Assembly: GCA_045579665.1 (NCBI GenBank)
Contig: JAZNMO010000128.1
Location: 1-64,000, forward strand
Reading direction: 5' to 3'
Length of the DNA: 64,000 bases
From: COE1 sp045579665
GTDB taxonomy: Bacteria > Bacillota > Clostridia > Lachnospirales > Lachnospiraceae
Position numbers and translations under genes: made by a program
Notes under the pieces: generated by a model
What the model saw: the letters and a program-made list of their open reading frames with translations, nothing else
What the model was told of the DNA's origin: nothing
Database searches by the model: none
Part shown: in pieces, positions 27,436 to 34,732 of the stretch
Layout: each line of letters starts with the position of its first letter
Numbering within the stretch: the stretch's first letter is position 1

Positions 27436-28875
27436 CTATACATTAAAGAATTTGTAATTACCCTTGCTGTCGTATAAATCCAGTGGGTCATCATATACCT
27501 TTTTCTTTGCTTCATTCTTCCTTGGTGCAATCGGATTCTCCATCAATACATAACGACATTCATCATAGATATGGTCTTCTCCATCTGTATTAATGTCCTC
27601 AACGTCCTTTTCATCATAGACAAGGTTAGGTATTGTGCGTATGAAATGTTTACATGTATTGAATACTTGGAACATAGGAACTCCTTCAGCATCAAACGCA
27701 AGCCTATAGTGATACTGCATCTTTCCCGGTATTCTTGCGTGGTCTCCCTTCTCCCACCAAATAAAATTAGGGCTCTTTTCCATCATAGCTGCAATTGACT
27801 CTCCGCCATTTTCTTGGAAAATAGCCGGGTCTGCTATACCGGTAATTGTCCTTCCCTTAAGGTTTAAGTCTTCATTCTCAATACGTTTTATCTCTGCCGC
27901 CACTTCTGCCGGTTGCATCATAACGCCAACGTTAGGCTCTCCGGTGCATCCATAGTATTCCCTTATACGGAATATCTTTCCCTCTGTATCTACAGCATAC
28001 CAGCCTACCGAAAAAGGTCTCTTATATCCCCAGTCAAAACCTCTATATATCGTCCAGTGTGCCGGTATTCTGAATGGTTCAATAACATGAGTCCAACGTC
28101 TATCCATATAATGTTCAGGTTCATCCTTCCACTCAGCAAATACCTGTCCTTCAAAGGAATTCCAATCTCCGTAAAGTTGTGCTTTTCTCTGTGCTTCCGG
28201 CATCATCGCCAAAGATGCAAGATAGTCTTCGTTACTATTCAATAATTCTTGGTTATCAAATACAGTAGCCGGTACAAATATTCTTTTTCGTTGTTTCTTA
28301 ATCTTCGTACCATCGGGAGCCAAAATCTCTACTTCTTCAACTATCGGTGTCATTGGTGGTGCCGCTGTAATAAATCTAGCTTTTACCCATCCATGCCCGA
28401 TACCTCCGGGATTGGTTGTTGCTCTGAAATATACTCTCGTGCCCGGTCCAGAAGCTCTGTTTCGCGAGAACATATACGAATACTCTTCGTATGTAAAATG
28501 TGTAAGCTCATCAAAGCCTACAAAATCAAAAGCTTTTCCATGATATTTCGTTTTGTAGTCACTTGACTGCATATTTCCAAAATATAACTTTGCACCGCTG
28601 GGAAAATACCAGCAGTGCTCTGTCTTGTTATATCTTGCTGTAGGAAATGCTCTTGGATAATATTTCAAACTCTTATCTATCAGCTCTGTAAGCTGTTGAT
28701 ACGTCTTACGAAATATAATCCCCTTGTAATGAGGAATATGTACCTGCCTAAGAGCTTCAATGATTAAGGCTTCTGACTTGCCACCACCAGCCGCACCGCC
28801 ATAAAGAACCTCGTACTCCGGACGTTCCATGAATGCAACCTGTCTTGGCTGAGGTTTCCATACAATATTAGGCAT
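27436..28875 (-). CDS. terL: Terminase large subunit
   Basis: About 479 residues. ATP-driven DNA packaging motor and nuclease. Walker A is YGGAAGGGKSE (about residues 26-36), Walker B is FDFVGFDELTHF, and the motor motif RATTNPGG follows. Nuclease-domain acidic residues are in FRGFDWGY and GIADPA. I start at ATG 28875 because it overlaps the upstream TAA as TAATG; a GTG four codons earlier is also in frame. Confidence 0.95.
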   Translation of the reverse strand: MPNIVWKPQPRQVAFMERPEYEVLYGGAAGGGKSEALIIEALRQVHIPHYKGIIFRKTYQQLTELIDKSLKYYPRAFPTARYNKTEHCWYFPSGAKLYFGNMQSSDYKTKYHGKAFDFVGFDELTHFTYEEYSYMFSRNRASGPGTRVYFRATTNPGGIGHGWVKARFITAAPPMTPIVEEVEILAPDGTKIKKQRKRIFVPATVFDNQELLNSNEDYLASLAMMPEAQRKAQLYGDWNSFEGQVFAEWKDEPEHYMDRRWTHVIEPFRIPAHWTIYRGFDWGYKRPFSVGWYAVDTEGKIFRIREYYGCTGEPNVGVMMQPAEVAAEIKRIENEDLNLKGRTITGIADPAIFQENGGESIAAMMEKSPNFIWWEKGDHARIPGKMQYHYRLAFDAEGVPMFQVFNTCKHFIRTIPNLVYDEKDVEDINTDGEDHIYDECRYVLMENPIAPRKNEAKKKVYDDPLDLYDSKGNYKFFNV

Positions 28876-29270
28876 TATCCATTCCACCTCTTCTTTGTCT
28901 CTCTAACATCTACATGAACAAAAGTCTTGTATGTACCAATACCACCTTTGTCCGGCATTAATGTATTAACATATGCCGCAACCTCTTTCGGTTCTATCCC
29001 TGCCACCTTAATATCTGCCGCAAGGCCATAGAGATGCTGGGAATATGTTTCTCCCCCTACTTCCTTGTTATGGCCCGGTGTACGGTATGCGCTGTTAATT
29101 GTTACCTTTTTTCCAAAGTGTGTGCGGATGCTCTGCAACACTTCCACCAATTCTGGTGCTATAAAGACAACATCACTGTTGTCCTTGCAGGCAAATTCCT
29201 TCACCCTAAAATTCTTTGCAATCTTCTTATTGCCCTGCTTCGCTCTTGAATATGCATTTATATTAATCAT
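28875..29270 (-). CDS. M15 family peptidoglycan peptidase
   Basis: 131 residues. Peptidase M15A/VanY-like domain with zinc ligands in YSQHLYGLAADIKV (His, Asp) and TFVHVDVRE (His), plus the SAYRTPGHNKEVGG block. Such enzymes cut peptide cross-links of the wall. It ends in a TAATG overlap with terL. Because it lies in the packaging/fibre region rather than next to the holin, a virion-associated role in DNA entry is more likely than final lysis; that is inference. Confidence 0.85.
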   Translation of the reverse strand: MININAYSRAKQGNKKIAKNFRVKEFACKDNSDVVFIAPELVEVLQSIRTHFGKKVTINSAYRTPGHNKEVGGETYSQHLYGLAADIKVAGIEPKEVAAYVNTLMPDKGGIGTYKTFVHVDVRETKKRWNG

Positions 29271-29329
29271 GTTTTATCCTCCGTATTATACCGTGTCTTG
29301 CTCCACATAATATGAATTTAGTTAAGTAA

Positions 29330-29542
29330 CTACTCAGCCCCTGCCTCGGTCTCAGTCTCCTCGGTTACTTCTTCCTCTACTGTGTACTGAGCCTCGATTA
29401 ACATTTCAATCTCTACCATATCTTCCTCAGTCAGTACCTCTTTCTCGAACCAACCTAAAGCATACTTTCTAACCTTATAGTCCGGTTCTTCCCCAACCAT
29501 TCCTTTGATTGTTTTCATTACAAAATCTCTTAAACTAAACAT
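29330..29542 (-). CDS. Small late protein, XkdX-like tail-region type
   Basis: 70 residues. KYALGWFEKEVLTEEDMVEIEMLI resembles the short XkdX-type proteins that follow fibre genes in Firmicutes phages; the C terminus is a run of Glu/Thr. It sits just after a fibre-like gene, as XkdX-type genes do. Function unknown. Confidence 0.55.
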   Translation of the reverse strand: MFSLRDFVMKTIKGMVGEEPDYKVRKYALGWFEKEVLTEEDMVEIEMLIEAQYTVEEEVTEETETEAGAE

Positions 29543-29554
29543 CCTTGTACCTCT

Positions 29555-30874
29555 CTATTCTGCTAATGCTACAATTGCCTTTGACAGTTCATCAAACTTG
29601 TTATCAATGTATGTCTTGGTGTCGGCAATGTATTTCACCGTCATTTCTGCTACTTCACTGTTTAATACAGTAGTAATTGGCTTGTTGCTATACAATGCCT
29701 TGTATGCTTCAATCTGTGTATCCGTTAGCGGTGTTTCAATTGGTGTTGCTAAGGGATATATAATATCAACCCCATTTACTTCTGCAAGCCAATTATTGAA
29801 ATCTTCCACACCCTCACACGTTTTATACAATCGGATTTCATTAGCGTATGCAAACGCAACACCATCAGCCTTAATTGCTGCATTAAATAAAAATCTGTCA
29901 GCTAAGATTTTTACTCGACTTCCTGTTTGTAGAACGTCACTAACTGCTATGCCGCCGAATTGCTCATTTGTATTAAAATTAGTTATTTCCGTTAGCTTTA
30001 TTTTCTTTACATTCTGCACATATACCCCACGCTCGAAGTTGATTTCGTCACAAATCCACTGTTGACCGTCTGCATCTGTGTGATTTCCACCACTGTCAAC
30101 AGGTATACCGTTTAGGGATGGAAGTGTGACCGTCATTGATTGTTTTATGCCTTGTTCCCAAGCGCCTTCTGAAAGCATGATATAAGGCTTGATTGTGGCA
30201 TTAGTAAATGTTACACCTACTTGTTGTGTAATCTGCACATACGCTTCAACCTTTGTAGTTTCTTGCAATTCTAGTGGGCTGCTTAAATATGTATAAGTTC
30301 CATCAGCATTTAGCGCTCTTACTATTAAAGTGATATTATTTTCTCTCACTATTCTTTGATATGTGCCTTTTGGTAATGTTAAATACGCTTTTTCAAGCAT
30401 TACTGCATAATCTGCGGTTGGTGTCCCGTTTACTGTAATAACTCCATCTTTGCAAGCAAATGTGATACCGTTGTTATATGTTTCGCAATCTTCCATTACA
30501 AATAAATTTCGACCATATACACCTATTTCCGTTTCCCCTGCAATCTCTGTCACAATCTCCACAGGCGCATCTACACTTGGCGTACCATCCTGTGTAGTAC
30601 GCCCATATATTGAGAGTCCTTGTATTTTTTTATCACTTGCATCATCGACATAGATAGCCTGACCGCTTACTGTATTGACAATCGCACCAGATACACTGTT
30701 ATCCTTAGTTAAATAGTCATTTATCTTAGAACCTACATTGTCATCTGTTACCAGATTTGTTGCCCCATTAATATACTTCTGTACCGCTGTGCCTGCCAAA
30801 TCTGTTAGATTACTTGCTCCTGCTACAAGCTCTTTCGCATAGGCCTGCGCAGCTCCTAATGTTGCTACATCCAT
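29555..30874 (-). CDS. Fibre/receptor-binding-type protein
   Basis: 439 residues. Helical N terminus (1-65), then LSIYGRTTQDGTPSVDAPVE, YGRNLFVMEDC and beta-rich modules. The C-terminal block (IYPLATPIETPLTDTQIEAY followed by a VLNSEVAEMTVKYIAD segment) is widespread in Firmicutes phage tail and fibre proteins. Likely a host-recognition fibre. It is placed between small and large terminase, away from the other tail genes. ATG behind GGAGGTGTAGTAC. Confidence 0.7.
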   Translation of the reverse strand: MDVATLGAAQAYAKELVAGASNLTDLAGTAVQKYINGATNLVTDDNVGSKINDYLTKDNSVSGAIVNTVSGQAIYVDDASDKKIQGLSIYGRTTQDGTPSVDAPVEIVTEIAGETEIGVYGRNLFVMEDCETYNNGITFACKDGVITVNGTPTADYAVMLEKAYLTLPKGTYQRIVRENNITLIVRALNADGTYTYLSSPLELQETTKVEAYVQITQQVGVTFTNATIKPYIMLSEGAWEQGIKQSMTVTLPSLNGIPVDSGGNHTDADGQQWICDEINFERGVYVQNVKKIKLTEITNFNTNEQFGGIAVSDVLQTGSRVKILADRFLFNAAIKADGVAFAYANEIRLYKTCEGVEDFNNWLAEVNGVDIIYPLATPIETPLTDTQIEAYKALYSNKPITTVLNSEVAEMTVKYIADTKTYIDNKFDELSKAIVALAE

Positions 30875-30887
30875 GTACTACACCTCC

Positions 30888-31094
30888 TTACACAAATACA
30901 CCCTGACAATTAAGCATCAGCACCTTCTTTGTTGATGCCACGTAGCCTGTTGTTCCTGCTGGGTATTTTGCACACTCCTTCTGGAATGTTGCAATATCAT
31001 CTTCTGTATCTAATACAAAGTCTGTACGGCATAATTTGTTACCCTTTGAATCAAATACATATACGTCCTTATCTGTCTTATATGGTTTATACAT
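30888..31094 (-). CDS. Small late protein, unknown
   Basis: 68 residues, beta-rich (DVYVFDSKGNKLCRTDFVL ... GTTGYVASTKKVLML). Its start overlaps the small terminase stop by 8 nt. It directly precedes the fibre gene, so it may be a fibre accessory protein. Not recognised. Confidence 0.55.
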   Translation of the reverse strand: MYKPYKTDKDVYVFDSKGNKLCRTDFVLDTEDDIATFQKECAKYPAGTTGYVASTKKVLMLNCQGVFV

Positions 31095-31554
31095 CTTCTT
31101 CTCCCTTCTGCTCCTCAGGTTCTTCTTTTACTGGAACCATGAAGATAACTCCTGTATTATCATCTGTATTAATGTTTATCTCCCTCTTATCTGTCCAACC
31201 ATAATTACAGCGTAGATTGAACTCGGCTCCACGCTGTCCATCACGGTCCATCAAACGCTCTTCGAGATAGCTTTCGATTCTGAGCTTTGCGCGCGATATA
31301 ATCGCAGAAAACCGTTCATCTTTTGCATAGTCAAATAGACTCTGCGTGGCTGCAAATCCAAGATGCAATGTTAGACCTGTAACCGTTGGTGGCTTACGAT
31401 TAATAAAAATCTGTTGACCAGCCTTAGTTAATACGGGTAGTCCGGTTCCCTCATCAATTAACATAGTCCCTTCGCATTTAGCAAAGTATTCCTCTATTGC
31501 CTTCTCCATCTTCTTTGGACTATCCCACTTCCTCGGTCTGCCTCCAGCTCCCAT
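31087..31554 (-). CDS. terS: Terminase small subunit
   Basis: About 155 residues. DNA-recognition part of the packaging enzyme. GGRPRKWDSPKKMEKAIEEY, VTGLTLHLGFAATQSLFDYA (helix-turn-helix), RAKLRIESYLEERL and FNLRCNYGWTDK are the usual order in Firmicutes phage small terminases. I start at ATG 31554 behind AAGGAG; the upstream in-frame ATG lacks a ribosome site. Confidence 0.85.
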   Translation of the reverse strand: MGAGGRPRKWDSPKKMEKAIEEYFAKCEGTMLIDEGTGLPVLTKAGQQIFINRKPPTVTGLTLHLGFAATQSLFDYAKDERFSAIISRAKLRIESYLEERLMDRDGQRGAEFNLRCNYGWTDKREININTDDNTGVIFMVPVKEEPEEQKGEEDV

Positions 31555-31584
31555 TATCCCAACTCCTTCCCTTAACTCTGTTTC

Positions 31585-31623
31585 CAAAAGAAAAAGGTTA
31601 CACGCATATTACTGCATGTAACC
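31585..31623 (-). terminator. Intrinsic terminator just upstream of terS
   Basis: Minus strand GGTTACATGCA / TGCGTGTAACC stem then TTTTTCTTTT. It would stop transcription from the small-gene cluster, so late genes need either read-through or a promoter right at terS. Confidence 0.8.
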
Positions 31624-31654
31624 TCTTCCTCAGGTATGGTATTTTTGAAAGTAT

Positions 31655-31721
31655 TATGCAACCTTATTGTTGCATATCTGTTTTCTTTTTTACTCCCCTC
31701 TTTGGCCAAAATCTATGTTAG
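31655..31721 (-). repeat. GGCC-centred repeat element, copy 3, with stem-loop
   Basis: Minus strand CTAACATAGATTTTGGCC then AAAGAGGGGAGTAA (31690-31721), followed by a TATGCAA / TTGCATA hairpin (31655-31676). The loop CAATAAGG matches that of copy 2, so similarity extends over about 65 bp. Confidence 0.8.
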
Positions 31722-31744
31722 TACTGCTGCCGTGGCAGAACATT

Positions 31745-31906
31745 CTACATTCTTCCAAACAACTGCTGCCCTCTCGGAAGCATTATCTGCTTTTTATATC
31801 TTGTCTTCTTACACTTGGTACAAATAAATCTCCAATGCTGCTCTTTAAATATATATGTTCCCATCCAACTGTGCTTACAAAATAATTGTTCAAATCTTCT
31901 CTTCAC
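31745..31906 (-). CDS. Small zinc-ribbon protein
   Basis: 53 residues with GTG start behind AAGGAGG (8-nt spacing). FCKHSW and ICTKCKKTR give a CxH ... CxxC zinc site. Similar one-finger proteins occur in many Firmicutes phages, function unknown. Confidence 0.6.
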   Translation of the reverse strand: MKRRFEQLFCKHSWMGTYIFKEQHWRFICTKCKKTRYKKQIMLPRGQQLFGRM

Positions 31907-31919
31907 CCCTGTTACCTCC

Positions 31920-31982
31920 TTAATCACTTACTATCAGTCCAACTACACAAAAAATGATTACAATTACTATAAACCATTCCAT
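31920..31982 (-). CDS. 20-residue single-helix membrane peptide
   Basis: MEWFIVIVIIFCVVGLIVSD: nearly the whole peptide is a membrane helix. GGAG lies 7 nt before the ATG, and its stop overlaps the ribosome site of the next gene. The size is below the usual gene-finding limit, and translation is inferred from this spacing alone. Confidence 0.45.
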   Translation of the reverse strand: MEWFIVIVIIFCVVGLIVSD

Positions 31983-32010
31983 CTTTATACTCCTCTGTAT
32001 TTCAATTTAG

Positions 32011-32148
32011 CTAAATATCTAAATTTTCAGCAATCTTACGCAAAATATCAATATAGAGCATTCCACCAGACATTGCAGAAAGTTCCTCTACTTGCATTGA
32101 TATATCTTTTATTTCTCTTTCAATTTCTTCTTCACTAATAACACCCAT
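32011..32148 (-). CDS. Small helical protein, unknown
   Basis: 45 residues, MGVISEEEIEREIKDISMQV start, wholly helical and amphipathic. GAGAGG lies 9 nt upstream. Part of a run of very small minus-strand genes. Confidence 0.5.
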   Translation of the reverse strand: MGVISEEEIEREIKDISMQVEELSAMSGGMLYIDILRKIAENLDI

Positions 32149-32178
32149 TCTTTTTACCTCTCTTTGCTAAATTCTTAT

Positions 32179-32319
32179 TCAACAAACAAAAGGGCATATA
32201 TCACTATATCTAGGCTTACGTTTACCACACAAACGTACCATCGGTTTACTGTGATATTTGCGTTCATTATTGCTTGATACTCTAACAAAATTAGTTCGAT
32301 AAGTCTTTATATGTTTCAT
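32179..32319 (-). CDS. Small basic protein, unknown
   Basis: 46 residues, strongly basic, ending CGKRKPRYSDICPFVC with three cysteines. GAGG lies 8 nt before the ATG. Could bind nucleic acid; no family recognised. Confidence 0.5.
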   Translation of the reverse strand: MKHIKTYRTNFVRVSSNNERKYHSKPMVRLCGKRKPRYSDICPFVC

Positions 32320-32382
32320 ACTATTCACCTCAATTCTTATTCTTTTGTTTTATTTGTTTCTTCTACCTTTTTTTTAACGTGA

Positions 32383-32388
32383 TATAAT
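32383..32388 (+). promoter_or_regulatory. -10 element for the plus-strand zinc-ribbon gene
   Basis: TATAAT followed by AAAGGAG (ribosome site) and the ATG at 32412. A poly-T tract lies upstream, with no good -35. Confidence 0.5.
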
Positions 32389-32411
32389 ATAATAAAGGAG
32401 CTGATGCTATT

Positions 32412-32801
32412 ATGGGTAAGCGATTGACGTTAGGCGAAATGAAGATAAAAGTATATGATTTGGTCAAGGATGAATACTATCTGATGGGGGAGTATGTGAA
32501 TGCTTCGACCAAAGCATTATTCAAGCATAATGTTTGTGGTACGTTCTTCCGCATGGAGCCTCACGTTTTTATGCGAGGACACGGCTGTCCATATTGCTAC
32601 AAAAGGACCGTTCCAAAGCGCCAAGACTTGTTTGAAGCAGACATATACGCATTGTATGGCACAGAATATACTGTGGTTGGAACTTACCAAGGATGTCACA
32701 AAAAAGTATTAATGCAACATTCTTGTGGATACAGCCGTGAATACAGAGCAAGCTATGCCCTTACCGGGAAGCTTGTCTGTCGCCACTGTAATAACCCTTA
32801 G
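32412..32801 (+). CDS. Double zinc-ribbon protein, plus strand, moron-like
   Basis: 129 residues. Two similar units: YDLVKDEYYLMGEY ... FKHNVCG ... CPYC and YALYGTEYTVVGTY ... MQHSCG ... CRHC, each able to hold one zinc. Such repeats occur alone or beside homing-endonuclease domains in phages; no nuclease domain is present here. It has its own promoter and runs against the surrounding minus-strand genes, like a separately expressed cargo gene. Confidence 0.65.
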   Translation: MGKRLTLGEMKIKVYDLVKDEYYLMGEYVNASTKALFKHNVCGTFFRMEPHVFMRGHGCPYCYKRTVPKRQDLFEADIYALYGTEYTVVGTYQGCHKKVLMQHSCGYSREYRASYALTGKLVCRHCNNP

Positions 32802-32819
32802 TTCATATTGACCTTATCT

Positions 32820-32996
32820 TCATTTGTCATTCCCTTTGCTTCGTACTCCGCTATGCTCTATCACAAGCTTACAGCTACTCAAATCTATCCTACATCCATT
32901 AAGACGCTGGATGGTCTCATCCCACTCCTGCATCCAGTTCCTCAGTTCTGCCTGTGTCATATTGTGACCTCTTGCACATTCCTTCAATCCCTGCAT
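32820..32996 (-). CDS. Small early protein, unknown
   Basis: 58 residues from ATG 32996 (GGGAGG 9 nt upstream), or 46 from ATG 32958-32960. It includes MTQAELRNWMQEWDETIQRL, a helical segment, then CRIDLSSCKLVIEHSG. It overlaps the 3' end of the gene ending at 32917 in another frame, so one of the two reading frames may be wrong in part. Confidence 0.45.
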   Translation of the reverse strand: MQGLKECARGHNMTQAELRNWMQEWDETIQRLNGCRIDLSSCKLVIEHSGVRSKGNDK

Positions 32997-33195
32997 TCTC
33001 TTGTCCTCCCTGCTGCCATAGCGGCACCCTTTCTCTTACAAGCATTAGCTTTCCATTATTCCACTTAAGCTTCGGCAAGCCTTTCTTATACCTTGTAACT
33101 CTATAACCCTTCTTGATAATCTCAAAACGACTCCCTTCATCCGTCGGTATTCTTGCAATGACTTCTCCCTTATCATCTTCAACAACTATTATCAT
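32917..33195 (-). CDS. Small early protein, unknown
   Basis: About 92 residues from ATG 33195, which overlaps the preceding stop. The N terminus MIIVVEDDKGEVIARIPTDE looks like a beta-strand pair; a basic middle follows. The last 26 residues overlap another reading frame and are less certain. Confidence 0.5.
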   Translation of the reverse strand: MIIVVEDDKGEVIARIPTDEGSRFEIIKKGYRVTRYKKGLPKLKWNNGKLMLVRERVPLWQQGGQENAGIEGMCKRSQYDTGRTEELDAGVG

Positions 33196-33416
33196 TTCCA
33201 ACGCTCCTCATCTGCCATATTATGTAGGGCAACGGGACATTTGTTTGGCCAACAAAAGCAATAGTTCCTTTGATATTCCATCTTCTTATCAGCATCTTCA
33301 AATTTTGTTACTGCTTCTGTATCTGCTGCCATGCCCTCGCATGTAATACTGTACTTATTATCCCTTACATAAAATGGACATTCTGTCATCTGTCTGCCGT
33401 ATCCCTTATATGCCAT
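33192..33416 (-). CDS. Small cysteine-rich early protein
   Basis: 74 residues from ATG 33416. TECPFYVRDNKYSITCEG and YCFCWPNKCPV supply five cysteines, probably a zinc site. This CPFY ... CEG pattern occurs in phage proteins just before the late genes, and a regulatory role is possible but unproven. GGAAG lies upstream. Confidence 0.6.
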   Translation of the reverse strand: MAYKGYGRQMTECPFYVRDNKYSITCEGMAADTEAVTKFEDADKKMEYQRNYCFCWPNKCPVALHNMADEERWK

Positions 33417-33533
33417 AACTCTTCCTCTTTCTCCTCCAGCCCTTTCCATGGGGCTGGAGGCTTTTCATCCATGACTTGCTTTTATGTGATATATATTCAA
33501 GCCCTATATGAATCAGCAAGTTTCTTTCGGAGT

Positions 33534-34724
33534 CTATACTCCCGGTGTTGCAACCATATCTCCCAATGCCTTAATGGCTATTCGAAAGAACATACACTTA
33601 CGTTCTGCTACCTCTGTATGCAGTGTCTCAAATATGGCAATCTCTTCCTCAAAGAACTTGATTGCCTCCCGGTATGTAGGCTCTCCCTGCTCTACTACCT
33701 CGACTGCTGCCGGCTCAATAATCTCCGGTTCTATCATCTCAGGAATTTCCTTCGGTTCTTCCTGCTGTACTGCTGCCACAGGCTCCTCTTTTGTCTCCTC
33801 AGTTACTGTCGGCTCCGGTGCAAGCTCCTCAATGTCCTCTGTAGTCATCTGTCCCTTAATCGGTGTATTGTCAAGCTCAGGTGCGGAATTTGTGACTACC
33901 TCAGGAACTTTTTTCTCCTTCTGCTTAGGCTCACATGCAATAATCTTCTCATACTCGCCATCCTGCATAATTGCATTCGTGATATCTACAATATCCTCGT
34001 AGGTATACTCTTCAATCTTTGGTGCCGCTCCCTCATAGAATCTCAGTTTTACACCACTACGATAGTCATACATCATCATGCAGTACACGCCCACAAACTC
34101 TAATGTACTTCCATTGGGTGACATCTGCTCTGCAAGGTCCTTAGCATCTATCAAACCAATATAGACAAGCTTTAATAATTCTATATTGCGTTTCCAGTAA
34201 TCCATGAGTACAGTCTGTATCGGAGTAAGTTGCGACGTCGCAATCTCTTCCAGCTCCTCAACCTCGTCATCTTCCTCTGCTGCCATCTGTACCAAAGGAA
34301 GGTTATTTGCCTCTTCTTCTGCAAGTCTCTTGTCCTCTGCCTTTTCAAATGACTTTATTTCCCTAATCTGCTTAACTGTCGTATCCTCGGTAATCAGTCC
34401 CAAGTCCTTTTCCTTGACTGTAAGCATCTCCTGCAATTTACTGTAGGAGAAGTTCACGTACTCCTCTTTGATTAACAGACTGTTACCGTCCATGGAGAAC
34501 TTGGTATTAATATCCATGAATCGGCTTGCCGTAGATGCCGAGAGATTATATTCGCCCTTGGCAAACTCCTCCATGTTCTTGTAACCGTCCTGTCTGAATA
34601 GTTCATTATCCCTAACCTGCTTTAGATAAAATCCGATGACTACAAAGTTGTTAACTGTCTCATTCAGCTTGGTTTTAATCTTGTCTTTAATTCCCTGGTA
34701 CTCAATCAATGATATCTGCTCCAT
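33534..34724 (-). CDS. Early protein with N-terminal helical DNA-binding-like domain
   Basis: 396 residues. Residues 10-115 (VNNFVVIGFYLKQVRDNELF, YKNMEEFAKGEYNLSASTAS) look like the N-terminal part of phage/plasmid DUF3102-type proteins, with a helix-turn-helix-like segment at NLSASTASRFMDI. The centre holds acidic stretches, and about 275-360 is a low-complexity Glu/Pro/Val/Thr linker. Its neighbour is pcfJ. Possibly a replication or segregation accessory; this is inference. Contains palindrome site 6. Confidence 0.55.
   Translation of the reverse strand: MEQISLIEYQGIKDKIKTKLNETVNNFVVIGFYLKQVRDNELFRQDGYKNMEEFAKGEYNLSASTASRFMDINTKFSMDGNSLLIKEEYVNFSYSKLQEMLTVKEKDLGLITEDTTVKQIREIKSFEKAEDKRLAEEEANNLPLVQMAAEEDDEVEELEEIATSQLTPIQTVLMDYWKRNIELLKLVYIGLIDAKDLAEQMSPNGSTLEFVGVYCMMMYDYRSGVKLRFYEGAAPKIEEYTYEDIVDITNAIMQDGEYEKIIACEPKQKEKKVPEVVTNSAPELDNTPIKGQMTTEDIEELAPEPTVTEETKEEPVAAVQQEEPKEIPEMIEPEIIEPAAVEVVEQGEPTYREAIKFFEEEIAIFETLHTEVAERKCMFFRIAIKALGDMVATPGV
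34230..34243. repeat. Dispersed palindrome site 6
   Basis: TTGCGACGTCGCAA, perfect palindrome, encodes ATSQ in the 396-residue protein. Confidence 0.85.
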
Positions 34725-34732
34725 AATACCTC

